A DNA stretch of 64,000 nucleotides from Lachnospiraceae bacterium (GCA_009911185.1 QXWW01000006.1:103796-167795); one strand, 5' to 3'. Positions 47,711-57,769 are shown, numbered from the stretch's first letter. Translations and numbers: made by a program. The notes: generated from the letters alone by a model not told the origin.

Positions 47711-49063
47711 ATGAAACAACAGGGTCGGGATGAGCAGGAATTTGCTTTTATCAAGGAGAAAATAAAGGATAAGCCAATTAACAAACGCAGGATGCTGCTG
47801 CGGATGGGATATAACCTTCTGTGCGCTGTGATATTTGGGGCGGCAGCCTGCTTTGTATTTGTTTTGTTAAAGCCTTATATGGAGGAATGGCTTTATCCGG
47901 AAAAGGAATCCACGATCAGTATACCCAAAGACGATCTTCCGCAGAATGAAGGGAATAATAAGGAAGAAGAAGGGCAGGAAAATGAGCAGCAAAATGAGCA
48001 GGAGCAGCCTGACGTACAGGGTAATTCCGGCGAGGGAGTTCAGACAAAGCCAGAGGAACAACAGCCGCCTGCGGTTGTTGTGGAGGAACTTGAGCTGGAG
48101 GATTATCAGGCGTTACAAAATAAACTGTATGATATTGGAAAGCAGGCGAATAAATCTGTGGTAACGGTTACGGGGGTAACCAGCAGTAAGGATTGGTTTG
48201 ACACGCCATATGAAAATGAGAACCGATCTGCAGGCATTATCATCGGAAATAATGGTCAGGAGCTTTTGATTCTGGCGGAGAAAAAAATAATTGCAAACGC
48301 CCAGGAAATTAATATTACATTTATAGACGAGACGGAGGTTTCCGCCTTTCTGAAGAAATATGACGGCAATACAGGCATAGCGGTCATTGGAGTTCCGCTG
48401 GCGGAAATTCCAAAGGCGACAATGGAGAAGATAGAAGTCGCAGTGTTAGGAAACTCTTATATGATTGCGCAGGGGACTGCAGTGATTGCCATTGGCAGTC
48501 CGCTGGGCACCAGTTATTCTATTTTATGCGGGACGATTACCTCTTCTCAGAACAGAGTATCCACGATAGATACGAATTACACGGTTTTTACCACGGATAT
48601 TGTAGGAAGCGCCAGCGGAAGCGGCGTGCTGCTTAACCTGAAAGGAGAGATTGTGGGGCTGGTGCTGCAGGACTTCAGTAACCAGAATGACCGGAATACC
48701 ATTACTGCTTTGTCAATTTCTGAGTTGAAACAAATTATTGAAGATTTATCGAATAACCGGGATGTGCCGTATATCGGCTTAAGAATCAGTACGGTTACAG
48801 ATCAGATTGCACGTGAATTTGGAATACCCAAAGGCGTATATATTAAGTCGGTTGAGCTGGATTCTCCGGCTATGAGGGCAGGGCTGCAGGAGGCGGATGT
48901 AATTACGGCGATCAATGGAGAAGAAGTAACTACCGTGGAACAGTATTTTCAGAAAATTTATGCGATGCAGCCGGAGGACACAGTGAGTATTACCATTAAG
49001 CGCCAGAATGGAAATCAATATGTGGATTTGGAATGTACGGTTATTGTCGGAATTTTACAATAA
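47711..49063 (+). CDS. HtrA-like PDZ protein without catalytic triad
   Basis: 450 residues: cytoplasmic N-terminus, one membrane helix (about 33-55), Glu/Gln/Pro-rich linker (65-130), degenerate trypsin-like domain (about 140-345), PDZ domain (about 352-448). The triad positions do not match active HtrA. The His site (normally TNxHV) reads LILAEKKII. The Asp site (normally DLAV) reads TGIAVIG. The GNSGGPLLN serine loop reads SASGSGVLLN, with Gly in the Ser place. It is therefore probably a non-proteolytic membrane scaffold or sensor. Start chosen at the ATG after AGGAGGG; the longer reading starts at the promoter. Confidence 0.85.
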   Translation: MKQQGRDEQEFAFIKEKIKDKPINKRRMLLRMGYNLLCAVIFGAAACFVFVLLKPYMEEWLYPEKESTISIPKDDLPQNEGNNKEEEGQENEQQNEQEQPDVQGNSGEGVQTKPEEQQPPAVVVEELELEDYQALQNKLYDIGKQANKSVVTVTGVTSSKDWFDTPYENENRSAGIIIGNNGQELLILAEKKIIANAQEINITFIDETEVSAFLKKYDGNTGIAVIGVPLAEIPKATMEKIEVAVLGNSYMIAQGTAVIAIGSPLGTSYSILCGTITSSQNRVSTIDTNYTVFTTDIVGSASGSGVLLNLKGEIVGLVLQDFSNQNDRNTITALSISELKQIIEDLSNNRDVPYIGLRISTVTDQIAREFGIPKGVYIKSVELDSPAMRAGLQEADVITAINGEEVTTVEQYFQKIYAMQPEDTVSITIKRQNGNQYVDLECTVIVGILQ

Positions 49064-49101
49064 TAAAGATGAAATTGGAGCATTGGAAAAGGAGCAAACT
49101 T

Positions 49102-50049
49102 ATGAAATATATTGAAACGCTGCGGGAAGGGGAACGTGTTGGAGAGATTTATCTGTGCAAAAGCAGGCAGACCGCGCTTACTAAGGCGGGAAAACCCTAT
49201 GAATCTCTGATCCTGCAGGATAAGACAGGCATGTTGGACGCCAAGGTATGGGATCCAAATTCACAGGGGATAGATGAATTTGACGCTTTGGATTATATTG
49301 ATGTTGTGGGAGATGTTACCAGCTTCCAGGGGGTTCTGCAATTGAACGTGAAGCGCATTCGTAAAGTACGGGAGGGTGAATATGATCCCAAAGATTATCT
49401 TCCAGTCAGTGAGAAGGATATTGACCAGATGTATCTGGAGTTGACCAGATATATTCAGGAGATGAAAAATCCTTATTTGAAAAAGCTTTGTGCGTCGTTT
49501 TTTCTGGAGGATGCGGATTTTGAGAGCCGTTTTAAGTTTCACAGCGCGGCAAAAAGCGTGCACCATGGGTTTGTGGGAGGATTGTTGGAACATACGTTAA
49601 CGGTGACAAAACTTTGTGATTATTATACCAGATTGTATCCTTTGCTGCAGCGGGATTTATTGTTGTCGGCAGCGATTTTTCATGATATAGGTAAATTGGA
49701 AGAGTTATCTGTATTTCCGGAAAATGACTATACAGATGCAGGCCAGCTTTTGGGGCATATTATGATTGGCGCGGAAATGGTGGGGGTACGGATTCGTATC
49801 ATTCCGGATTTTCCAAAGAAGCTGGCAAATGAATTGAAGCATTGTATTCTGTCGCACCATGGGGAACTGGAGTATGGTTCGCCCAAGAAACCAGCGTTGG
49901 CAGAGGCGGTTGCGCTGAGTTTTGCAGATAATACGGATGCGAAAATGCAGACAATGAAGGAGGCTCTGTCAGCGGCAAATGGAAATACTGGCTGGCTGGG
50001 TTACAATCGGTTGTTTGAGTCAAATATCCGAAAGACAAGTGAGGAATAG
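49102..50049 (+). CDS. yhaM: 3'-5' exoribonuclease, YhaM family
   Basis: 315 residues; OB-fold nucleic-acid-binding domain (about 10-95) followed by an HD domain (about 145-300) with metal ligands HHGFVGGLLEH and FHDIGK (His194-Asp195). Length and order match YhaM, which trims RNA and single-stranded DNA 3' ends. AAAAGGAG precedes the chosen ATG. Followed immediately (1 base) by rlmD, so the two share an mRNA. Confidence 0.92.
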   Translation: MKYIETLREGERVGEIYLCKSRQTALTKAGKPYESLILQDKTGMLDAKVWDPNSQGIDEFDALDYIDVVGDVTSFQGVLQLNVKRIRKVREGEYDPKDYLPVSEKDIDQMYLELTRYIQEMKNPYLKKLCASFFLEDADFESRFKFHSAAKSVHHGFVGGLLEHTLTVTKLCDYYTRLYPLLQRDLLLSAAIFHDIGKLEELSVFPENDYTDAGQLLGHIMIGAEMVGVRIRIIPDFPKKLANELKHCILSHHGELEYGSPKKPALAEAVALSFADNTDAKMQTMKEALSAANGNTGWLGYNRLFESNIRKTSEE

Positions 50050-50050
50050 T

Positions 50051-51442
50051 ATGTTTCAGAAAAATATGGAACTTGAGCTTCTTATTGAAGATATAGGAGT
50101 AAATGGCGAAGGGATTGGAAAGGCAGGAGGAGCGGCATTTTTTGTGAAGGATGCTGTGATTGGAGATCGCGTTCTGGTCAAAATTATGAAAATGAAAAAA
50201 CGGTATGGGTATGCGAGACTGATAAAAGTGCTGTCTCCTTCTTTGTACCGCACAAAGCCTTTGTGTGATTATTACCGCCAATGCGGCGGCTGCCAGCTTC
50301 AGGTTCTGGCATATGCACAGCAGCTCCAATATAAGGAAAGAAAGGTGCGGAACAATCTGGAAAGGATTGGAGGATTTCGTTTCGCGGAAATTGAACAAGA
50401 TAAACAGAGGATTCTCTTTCATCCGGTGATCGGTATGGAAGAGCCTTTTTTCTATCGGAATAAAGCGCAGTTTCCGGTAGGAACGGATAAAGAGGGGAAG
50501 ATTATCACGGGGTTTTATGCGGCGCGAAGCCATACTATTATTTCCAACAGAAGCTGTTGTTTAGGTGCAGATATTAATGAGAAAATATTGGATATTGTGA
50601 TTTCTTTTATGGAACAACATCATATATCCGCATATGATGAGGCGTCGGGGACAGGTCTGGTACGCCATGTTGTGATACGCTATGGATTTGTTACGAAAGA
50701 GATTATGGTTTGTCTGGTAATAAATGGAAGTAGTATGCCAGGGGCGGACAAACTGGCGGCAGAGCTGCAGAAGCTTCCAGGGATGACAAGCGTTTTATTG
50801 AATGTTAACGAGGAGCAGACGAATGTCATTCTGGGCAGCCGTGTGATAAAGCTCTGGGGTCAGGAGTATATATCGGATTTTATTGGCAATGTGAAATATC
50901 GGATTTCACCGCTGTCGTTTTATCAGGTAAATCCTGTTCAGACAAAGAAATTATATGAGACGGCGCTGGCTTATGCTGGCTTAACGGGTCGGGAAATTGT
51001 GTGGGATCTTTATTGTGGGATTGGTACGATCTCTTTATTTTTAGCGCGGCAGTCTAAGCGTGTTTATGGGGTTGAGATTGTTGCGCCTGCCATTGAAGAT
51101 GCCAGGAATAATGCCAGGATAAATGGGATTGAAAATGTGGAATTTTTTGTGGGAAAAGCGGAGGAAGTGCTTCCGCAGTGGTATGAGCGCGAAAAGATTT
51201 TTGCGGATGTAATTGTGGTAGACCCGCCCAGAAAAGGCTGTGATATGAAATGCTTAGAGACGATTGTCAAAATGCAGCCGGAACGGGTGGTCTATGTGAG
51301 CTGTGATTCTGCAACGCTTGCAAGAGATTTGAAGTATTTGTGCGAGCGGGGGTATGAATTAAGAGAGGTGCAGCCGGTGGATATGTTTCCGCAGACGACA
51401 CATACAGAATGTGTGGTGGGAATACAAAGGAAACATATCTAG
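50051..51442 (+). CDS. rlmD: 23S rRNA (uracil-C5) methyltransferase RlmD-type
   Basis: 463 residues: N-terminal TRAM domain (about 5-62), iron-sulfur cluster cysteines in CDYYRQCGGCQ with a later Cys in SCCLGAD, SAM-binding VWDLYCGIGTISLFLA, DPPRKGCD, and the catalytic YVSCDSATLARDL. It ends FPQTTHTECVVGIQRKHI, a normal family end. GAGG precedes the ATG. Its last 16 codons and 130 following bases are repeated, diverged, at 57592-57769, and related tails occur at 60257 and 63549, marking the gene's 3' end as an insertion hot spot. Confidence 0.94.
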   Translation: MFQKNMELELLIEDIGVNGEGIGKAGGAAFFVKDAVIGDRVLVKIMKMKKRYGYARLIKVLSPSLYRTKPLCDYYRQCGGCQLQVLAYAQQLQYKERKVRNNLERIGGFRFAEIEQDKQRILFHPVIGMEEPFFYRNKAQFPVGTDKEGKIITGFYAARSHTIISNRSCCLGADINEKILDIVISFMEQHHISAYDEASGTGLVRHVVIRYGFVTKEIMVCLVINGSSMPGADKLAAELQKLPGMTSVLLNVNEEQTNVILGSRVIKLWGQEYISDFIGNVKYRISPLSFYQVNPVQTKKLYETALAYAGLTGREIVWDLYCGIGTISLFLARQSKRVYGVEIVAPAIEDARNNARINGIENVEFFVGKAEEVLPQWYEREKIFADVIVVDPPRKGCDMKCLETIVKMQPERVVYVSCDSATLARDLKYLCERGYELREVQPVDMFPQTTHTECVVGIQRKHI

Positions 51443-51573
51443 AAATCCTTTGTTTTAGGCAGTTTTATAGGCATTTTGTGTTTGTGGAAGATGAGGAAGG
51501 GAATCGGAGTAAGAAGATGGAGAAGTATTTTGATGTTTCAGCGGTGGTCGATGTGGGGTGTGGGGGTACAAGA
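51396..51573 (+). repeat. rlmD-tail repeat, copy A
   Basis: 178 bases, 17 mismatches to copy B (57592-57769), about 90% identity. It covers the last codons of rlmD plus downstream sequence and forms the left border of the island. Confidence 0.9.
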
Positions 51574-51579
51574 AAATAA
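51409..51579 (+). CDS. Possible small ORF overlapping the rlmD end
   Basis: 56 codons in another frame from the ATG inside rlmD: MCGGNTKETYLEIL then FRQFYRHFVFVEDEEG to a TAA. The same frame is open in copy B and recognisable in copy D, and about 8 of 13 substitutions between A and B outside rlmD fall at third codon positions, which suggests past or present selection on the peptide. No function known; it could be a relic of a longer gene's C-terminus. Confidence 0.35.
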   Translation: MCGGNTKETYLEILCFRQFYRHFVFVEDEEGNRSKKMEKYFDVSAVVDVGCGGTRK

Positions 51580-51600
51580 TATTAAGCCTTTTTAAGTTTC

Positions 51601-51671
51601 ATTCCCCGTAGTGAGTTACAAATAACCTAAGTGAAGAAGAAATGCTTGTTTTGTTACCTGCGGCGGGGAAT
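51601..51671 (+). other. Inverted repeat upstream of the NTPase gene
   Basis: ATTCCCCG (51601-51608) pairs with CGGGGAAT (51664-51671), framing a 55-base interior just before the ribosome site of the large NTPase gene. Possible leader hairpin or operator; no clear promoter was resolved here. Confidence 0.4.
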
Positions 51672-51699
51672 TTATTTATATATTATAAGGAGAGATTTT

Positions 51700-54600
51700 A
51701 TGATACCAGAAACATCTGTAGATTGGAAAGCATTTGAATATAAATACTCAAATAATCCACAGAGGGCATTTGAGAATCTTGCCTACTGTTTGTTTTGTTA
51801 TGAATTTAACCAGAAGAATGGTATTTTTCGTTATTTTAATCAACCCCACATAGAAACAAATCCCATTCAAGTGGATGAGCAACTTATAGGTTTTCAAGCA
51901 AAATATTATGCAGATAATATTTCCATGTCCGGTAAAGAAAAAGATTTGAAAGAAGCTGTAGAAGGAGCTGCAAGATCATATCCTGGAATTACGACACTAT
52001 ATTTTTATATAAGTAGAGAGTTTTCTCCAAGTTCAAAAAAAGATATGATAGAACCATCCTGCAAAATTAATGTAGAAAAAGCGGCACAAAATCTTAATAT
52101 AAAAATTGAGTGGCGTGTAAGAAGTAATATTGAAGCGCAGCTTATGCAGGATAGTCAGCTTACTATCTGCAGGAATGTGTTTTTTCAGACAGATTCTGCT
52201 GTGCAGTCATGTTGTGAAAATCTTGATAAACACAAGACGGATTTATTTGGGAATATTAATACAAGCATGGTTTATAAAGAGAATGAAATTGTTTTAGACC
52301 ATAATATGTTTAATATTGAAAGTTTTCTTATTTCGGATTATCAGATTTTGATTGTAGATGGAGAGGCGGGTTCTGGAAAGTCTGCATTGATTAAAAGAGT
52401 GATACAAAATTTTAGTGATGAAACAGCATTTCTTGCATTTAGAAGTATAGATATGGATGTAGATGATAAACTGAGATTTTTAAGCTTGCATGGGGTATTA
52501 AAAATTGATGAAGTGCTCAGAGTTTATAAAGATGCAGAGTTCCGCATTGTATATATTGATGCGGTAGAGAAATATTTTTCTATGGAAAATCAGCAGACAT
52601 TTGAAGAACTTCTACAGATTTTTATAAAAGCGGGATGGAAATTGATTTTTACAATTAGAACAACATATAAAGAATCATTTCATAATAGTTTGTTAAACAA
52701 GGTTAAGGTTCAGCAATATCATGTAGTCCCAATACATTACAATAAACTTTTAGAATTGTCTGATACATATGGCTTCGTACTTCCAGAAGATAAAAAGCTT
52801 TTGGAATTGCTTGGAGCGCCGTTTTATCTGAATTTGTATCTTTCACTGGATGATTTGGAAAATGAAACAAGTGTTATACTTAACAGAGAAATTTTTGAAA
52901 ACAAAATATGGGAGGATATTATACGAAATAATAGAAAACGCAAAAATAATATGCCAACCAGAAGGGAAAATACTCTTTTATTTATTACAATAGATATGTT
53001 GATAAATGAGAATTATCAGTATGAGATACAGCCCAAAGATGATCATGATGCATTTGAGGATTTGGAGCAGGCAGGAATATTGAATCAGACAGATGATGCC
53101 AGGAAATATTATTATAGTCATGATGTATATGAAGAATTAGCTGCAAACCACATTTTTACACAGCAGTATAATGTGAACATAGGAGCTGACAAATTTTTTT
53201 CACAATTTCGAACATCTCTTCGGGTTAGAAAATTGTTCCGTGGTTGGTTGACATATTTTACTGTTACAGAAAGTCACCAGGATATTATTTTCAAGATTCT
53301 TGAATGCCAAGATGTTAATAAGGTATGGAAAGAAGAGGTTCTTCTGACGGTAATCACTAAAGAATATTTGAAAGATGTGTATTACAAAATTACATCTGAT
53401 ATGGCTGGTGATAATTATGCAATGTTAAAAAGAATTGCAGTTTTGGTTAATACATGTTGCCGTGTAGCGGAACATGAAGAAATATATTTTAATCGTGGAA
53501 ATCTTATACCGTTTCGGTTGTCGAGACCTTTCGGATATGCATGGAAAGAGTTATTTGTTTATATTTTTGCCCATAAAGAATCAATATGTTGGGACAAGGA
53601 AATGACTTCTGTTGTAATTGAGGTTCTGGATTCATGGACAAAGCATATTGAAAATAAAAAAGAAGAAAATACAGCGCTTGCCGGGAAAATAGGATTATTT
53701 TTGTTAGAATACGTATCAAATGATAAAGATTTAAGATACGGATTAAAGGATGAAAAGATTGATAAATTGCATGATGTTTTGTGTAATTCTGCATGGATGA
53801 TTAAGGATGAACTAAACAATATTTTTCAAGCTGTTTTAGATGCTTTGAAAGGCGATGGGATAGATGCTTGTTATGCTAAAATAAATTCGAATGTTTATAG
53901 AATGTATAGTGAGTTGGCAGAGCGTGCGGTAACAGACATTTATCATTATGGACAAATACCGTTTGCGATGCCTGAAATGACAATCAGATTGATGGAAACA
54001 ATGTGGCTTAGTCAGGGTCAATTACCTGTTTATCGAAGTGTAGATATAGATAGCTATTTCGGAATTGATTCACATCTGTCGAATAAATATCATCCGGCGA
54101 GTGCGTACAAGACGCCAATAATAAATTTACTGCAAAATAATCAGTATGTGGCAACTGATTTTTTGATTTGTTTTTGCAATAAGGCAGGTGAAAATTATTT
54201 AGAATCACATTTGAATATAGATTATAAAGAATGCATGAAAATCATGATTCATGTGAAAGAGAAGGAGGTAGAACAGACAGTATCTGATCGTCTTTGGAAA
54301 ATGTATAGAGGAACGCATGTGGGTTCAGATCTTCTTGTCAGTTTGTTGATGGGATTTGAGACATGGCTTCTTAATGTGGTAAAAAATTCTGATGCAAATG
54401 TGGTTATAGATTTTTGTAGAGATATACTAATAAAATCTGAAAATGTTATGCTGACAGCAGTTATTGTAAGTATAGCAGAAGCATATCCAGAGAAAATGAT
54501 TGATATTGTCTGTGATTTCCTTAAAACAAAAGAGATATTTCACTTTGATTCAGATCGATTTGTATCCGAACGGCAGGCATCATTTTTGCTGCATGGAGAT

Positions 54601-56487
54601 AATATTTTTGAAGAAGAACGGAGAGAAGCTAATAAACTTCCACATAGACAAAAGAGGCTAGAGGACATTATTCTTCAATACCAGACGGACAAAAACGAAA
54701 TATCTGAGGAAGAATATAGTGTGCGGTTGCAAAAAATTTATCAGGCTATTGATGATGCGACAAAGGATATTGATACATGGCAAACAGCAGACAAGTATGC
54801 ATATTATAGAATGGATTTGCGTCATTATAAAAGAATTATTAACGTTGAACCCGATGGTAAAGGAAATAATATGTGCATGGTGATGCCTGATTTTACCGAA
54901 GATATGGAAAAGCTAAGCAAAGAGAGTAGGCAGACAAGTGACTATCATTTTAAATATATGGATTTAGAGTTATGGAGTGATTATAAATTTAATGGAAATA
55001 AGAAGTTTAAAGAATATGGTAAATATACCGATATGTCAATTGTTTTAAAAGAATTGGAAGAACTGTGGGAGTACCTATGTAATTATAATGGCAAAGATAA
55101 TTTTGAATATGAAGAACAGTCATTTTTATTCCATCGATATCTTTCAATTGTTCCATATACATGTGCAGTATTGCTCAGAGATTTTGGAAAAGATTTGACA
55201 GATAGAGATAGAAACTTATGCAGGCATATTATTTTTGAACTTGGAGGTTTGTTTTCGGAAATATCAGATTTTGAATTTGGACAAGCTGGAAATGGGGTAG
55301 AAGCAATTGTGCTTGGACTTATATTACTAATAAATGGAGAAAATACAAAAACGGCAGACAATAAAAATCCACTATATTTGCTCTTAAAACTGGTGCTTAA
55401 AGACTGGAGTGATGATAGCCACATTATAAAACAGATTGCGAATGCCATATGGAAACAGAGTTCAACTGATGGATGGAAGCTTGTTTATATTTTTTCTTTG
55501 CTTGCTGATGAGTACGAAATACAAATTATGAAACAGAGAGAACTCTCTTCTCTTGATGCTTTTTTGGAAAGCTATCAACAAAATATAGAACAGGCTTTCA
55601 TGAAAGATTCTATCGGTCTAGCTGATATTGATTTTACAAAGCTAAGTGGAGCGGTGACGTTTGCTGTCATATCATTTGTTTCTATAGATATGAAAGAGGC
55701 ATTTAAGATGGTTGAATTGACGAAAGATAAAACAATAAAAATGACATTTGGCAAAAAATATGATGGGAAAGAAGAACGAAGAAATCTCATAGGCTATACA
55801 TTGAATTTCATTGTTTGGTTTGCAGATGTACTGTTACATTGTGATAATTTAGAAAGAAAAGTTTTGATTGAGTCTTTTATGGAAAGGGCAGATATTGTCA
55901 GAAATGAGAATGTAAGAGAACTATTAAAATGGCTTATTATAGATCAGGAGGTTTATAGAAAGACAAATGAATTTTGGAATATATGGGAACTTATGAAACC
56001 AAAGATGATTGAACTTGGTAATAAAGGAATGCATGATTATTATACGAACAACAATGTACCTTTTGGGGAGGATAGGGTTATTGTAACGTATCTATTTGCA
56101 AATACTTCTTGGCGGAAAGATATTCATAAATGTGATTTGCTTTCCGAGGAAAGGGCTGCATTTTTTACGGATTTTGTTGAAAAATCAAGAAGCGCTAAAG
56201 CGGTGTTTTATGCGTTGGCTAAGCTGCTGAATACAGTTGGGATGGAAACTTATAATGAGATTGGAATTGAGTGGATATATAAACTGATTATGAAAGACTC
56301 AGAATGCAGGGTACAGTTTTATGACTATACACTATATTATCTTGAGGAATATATTGGAAGTTTTGTGGCACATCATAGAACAGAGTTTAGGGAGAACACG
56401 GGGCTTTTACAGAAGATACAGACTGTATTAGAATATATGATAAATCAAGGTTCTCAGATAGCGTATTTTTTGGGAGAAGAAATATGA
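51700..56487 (+). CDS. Giant STAND-type NTPase with PD-(D/E)XK-like N-terminus (Avs-like)
   Basis: 1595 residues. The N-terminal domain (about 20-150) has the outline of an Mrr-like nuclease: FENLAYCLF (Glu25), IETNP (Glu51) and GFQAKYY (Gln66, Lys68). A P-loop NTPase follows: Walker A DGEAGSGKSAL (221-228), Walker B RIVYIDAVE (282-290), sensor Arg320 in FTIRTT. A C-terminal region of about 1100 residues is helical and probably a target-sensing array. This order and size match antiviral STAND (Avs) proteins, which detect phage proteins, oligomerise and cleave DNA. AAGGAGAG precedes the ATG. Base composition is more AT-rich than the housekeeping genes, a sign of transfer. Followed 18 bases later by rhuM. 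Function is inferred, not shown. Confidence 0.75.
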   Translation: MIPETSVDWKAFEYKYSNNPQRAFENLAYCLFCYEFNQKNGIFRYFNQPHIETNPIQVDEQLIGFQAKYYADNISMSGKEKDLKEAVEGAARSYPGITTLYFYISREFSPSSKKDMIEPSCKINVEKAAQNLNIKIEWRVRSNIEAQLMQDSQLTICRNVFFQTDSAVQSCCENLDKHKTDLFGNINTSMVYKENEIVLDHNMFNIESFLISDYQILIVDGEAGSGKSALIKRVIQNFSDETAFLAFRSIDMDVDDKLRFLSLHGVLKIDEVLRVYKDAEFRIVYIDAVEKYFSMENQQTFEELLQIFIKAGWKLIFTIRTTYKESFHNSLLNKVKVQQYHVVPIHYNKLLELSDTYGFVLPEDKKLLELLGAPFYLNLYLSLDDLENETSVILNREIFENKIWEDIIRNNRKRKNNMPTRRENTLLFITIDMLINENYQYEIQPKDDHDAFEDLEQAGILNQTDDARKYYYSHDVYEELAANHIFTQQYNVNIGADKFFSQFRTSLRVRKLFRGWLTYFTVTESHQDIIFKILECQDVNKVWKEEVLLTVITKEYLKDVYYKITSDMAGDNYAMLKRIAVLVNTCCRVAEHEEIYFNRGNLIPFRLSRPFGYAWKELFVYIFAHKESICWDKEMTSVVIEVLDSWTKHIENKKEENTALAGKIGLFLLEYVSNDKDLRYGLKDEKIDKLHDVLCNSAWMIKDELNNIFQAVLDALKGDGIDACYAKINSNVYRMYSELAERAVTDIYHYGQIPFAMPEMTIRLMETMWLSQGQLPVYRSVDIDSYFGIDSHLSNKYHPASAYKTPIINLLQNNQYVATDFLICFCNKAGENYLESHLNIDYKECMKIMIHVKEKEVEQTVSDRLWKMYRGTHVGSDLLVSLLMGFETWLLNVVKNSDANVVIDFCRDILIKSENVMLTAVIVSIAEAYPEKMIDIVCDFLKTKEIFHFDSDRFVSERQASFLLHGDNIFEEERREANKLPHRQKRLEDIILQYQTDKNEISEEEYSVRLQKIYQAIDDATKDIDTWQTADKYAYYRMDLRHYKRIINVEPDGKGNNMCMVMPDFTEDMEKLSKESRQTSDYHFKYMDLELWSDYKFNGNKKFKEYGKYTDMSIVLKELEELWEYLCNYNGKDNFEYEEQSFLFHRYLSIVPYTCAVLLRDFGKDLTDRDRNLCRHIIFELGGLFSEISDFEFGQAGNGVEAIVLGLILLINGENTKTADNKNPLYLLLKLVLKDWSDDSHIIKQIANAIWKQSSTDGWKLVYIFSLLADEYEIQIMKQRELSSLDAFLESYQQNIEQAFMKDSIGLADIDFTKLSGAVTFAVISFVSIDMKEAFKMVELTKDKTIKMTFGKKYDGKEERRNLIGYTLNFIVWFADVLLHCDNLERKVLIESFMERADIVRNENVRELLKWLIIDQEVYRKTNEFWNIWELMKPKMIELGNKGMHDYYTNNNVPFGEDRVIVTYLFANTSWRKDIHKCDLLSEERAAFFTDFVEKSRSAKAVFYALAKLLNTVGMETYNEIGIEWIYKLIMKDSECRVQFYDYTLYYLEEYIGSFVAHHRTEFRENTGLLQKIQTVLEYMINQGSQIAYFLGEEI

Positions 56488-56505
56488 TTGGGAAGGAGTG
56501 GAATT

Positions 56506-57528
56506 GTGACAGATAAAAAAAAGGACGTTGGGAAAAATACACAAAGTGAAATTATCATATACCAGACAGAAGATGGAAATACAAAAATAGATGTAAAATT
56601 TCAAGATGAAACGGTTTGGCTCACGCAGGCACAATTATGTGAATTATATCAAACCAGTAAATCCAATGTCAGCGAGCATATCAAGCATATATTTGAAGAA
56701 GGAGAATTAGATGAGATTTCAGTTGTTCGGAAATTCCGAACAACTGGGGCTGATGGGAAGAAGTATAATATTACCCATTACAATCTTGATATGATAATCT
56801 CTCTGGGGTATCGTGTGAAATCTTTTATTGCTACGCAATTTCGGCGTTGGGCAACAGAACGCTTGAAAGAATATATGATAAAAGGTTTTACAATGGATGA
56901 TGAGCGCTTAAAAAACTTAGGTGGAGGAAACTACTGGAAAGAATTATTAGACCGCATACGGGATATCCGTTCATCTGAAAAGGTGATGTACCGACAGGTG
57001 CTTGACCTTTATGCTACTAGCGTAGATTACAATCCGAAAAGCAATGAATCTATAGCTTTTTTCAAAATGGTACAAAATAAATTGCATTATGCGGCACATG
57101 GGCACACAGCTGCTGAGATTATATATGAACGTGCAGATGCAAGTCAGCCATTTATGGGACTTAAAAGTTTTTCGGGTAACTTTCCTGCATTAAAAGATAT
57201 AGGGATTGCAAAGAATTATCTTAATGATGAGGAACTGAAAATTTTAAATAATATTGTATCTGGATATTTCGATTTTGCTGAAATACAAGCTATGCGTCAT
57301 AATCCCATGTATATGTCCGATTATGTGGAACATCTGGATAATGTGTTGAAAACGACTGGAGAAAAACTATTGCAGGGAGCAGGAACAATCAGCCATGCAC
57401 AGGCAATGGAAAAAGCGACAGAAGAGTATAGAAAGTATCAGGTTCAAAACTTATCACCGATTGAGGAAGAATATTTAGAAAGCATTAAAAATTTACATAG
57501 TACGGCAAAGAAGGAAGCAAAAAAATAA
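56506..57528 (+). CDS. RhuM-family virulence/accessory protein (GTG start)
   Basis: About 340 residues, start GTG after AAGGAG (an earlier TTG in frame has no ribosome site). Conserved RhuM features: VWLTQAQLCELYQTSKSNVSEHIKHI (winged helix-turn-helix-like), LDEISVVRKFRTTGADGKKY, ITHYNLDMIISLGYRVKS, then ATQFRRWATERLKEY. The family was named from a Salmonella pathogenicity island and recurs in accessory islands; its biochemical role is unknown. The gene overlaps the NTPase operon layout (18-base gap) and may act with it. A 25-base palindrome lies inside the frame at 56721-56745. Confidence 0.85.
   Translation: MTDKKKDVGKNTQSEIIIYQTEDGNTKIDVKFQDETVWLTQAQLCELYQTSKSNVSEHIKHIFEEGELDEISVVRKFRTTGADGKKYNITHYNLDMIISLGYRVKSFIATQFRRWATERLKEYMIKGFTMDDERLKNLGGGNYWKELLDRIRDIRSSEKVMYRQVLDLYATSVDYNPKSNESIAFFKMVQNKLHYAAHGHTAAEIIYERADASQPFMGLKSFSGNFPALKDIGIAKNYLNDEELKILNNIVSGYFDFAEIQAMRHNPMYMSDYVEHLDNVLKTTGEKLLQGAGTISHAQAMEKATEEYRKYQVQNLSPIEEEYLESIKNLHSTAKKEAKK
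56721..56745. repeat. Perfect palindrome inside rhuM
   Basis: AGTTGTTCGGAA and TTCCGAACAACT (12-base arms) around one central base, within the codons for SVVRKFRTT. Related orphan copies are at 57805-57831 and 59228-59246. Confidence 0.85.
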
Positions 57529-57535
57529 TGCTATC

Positions 57536-57599
57536 AAATTGTGTTCCTATACGAGTGACGAGGCTGAAAAATTGTGTTTACATAGTAGTTTCGACACAT
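57536..57599 (+). repeat. 60-base repeat, copy 1
   Basis: About 97% identical to 60257-60319 (differences at two or three positions). In both places it runs directly into an rlmD-like tail (CGACACAT), so it is a boundary segment of the island modules. Confidence 0.88.
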
Positions 57600-57769
57600 A
57601 CAGAATGTGTGGTGGGAATGCAAAGGAAGCATATCTAGAGATCCTTAGTTTTAGGCAGTTTTACAGGCATTTTGTATTTGTGGAAGATGAGGATGGGAAT
57701 CGGAACAAGAGGGTGGAGAAGTACTTTGATGTTTCGGCGGTAGTTGATGTGGGGTGTGGGGATACAAAA
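57592..57769 (+). repeat. rlmD-tail repeat, copy B
   Basis: Diverged copy (about 90%) of 51396-51573. Here the rest of rlmD is absent, so it is an orphan 3' end that closes the NTPase-rhuM module. Confidence 0.9.
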
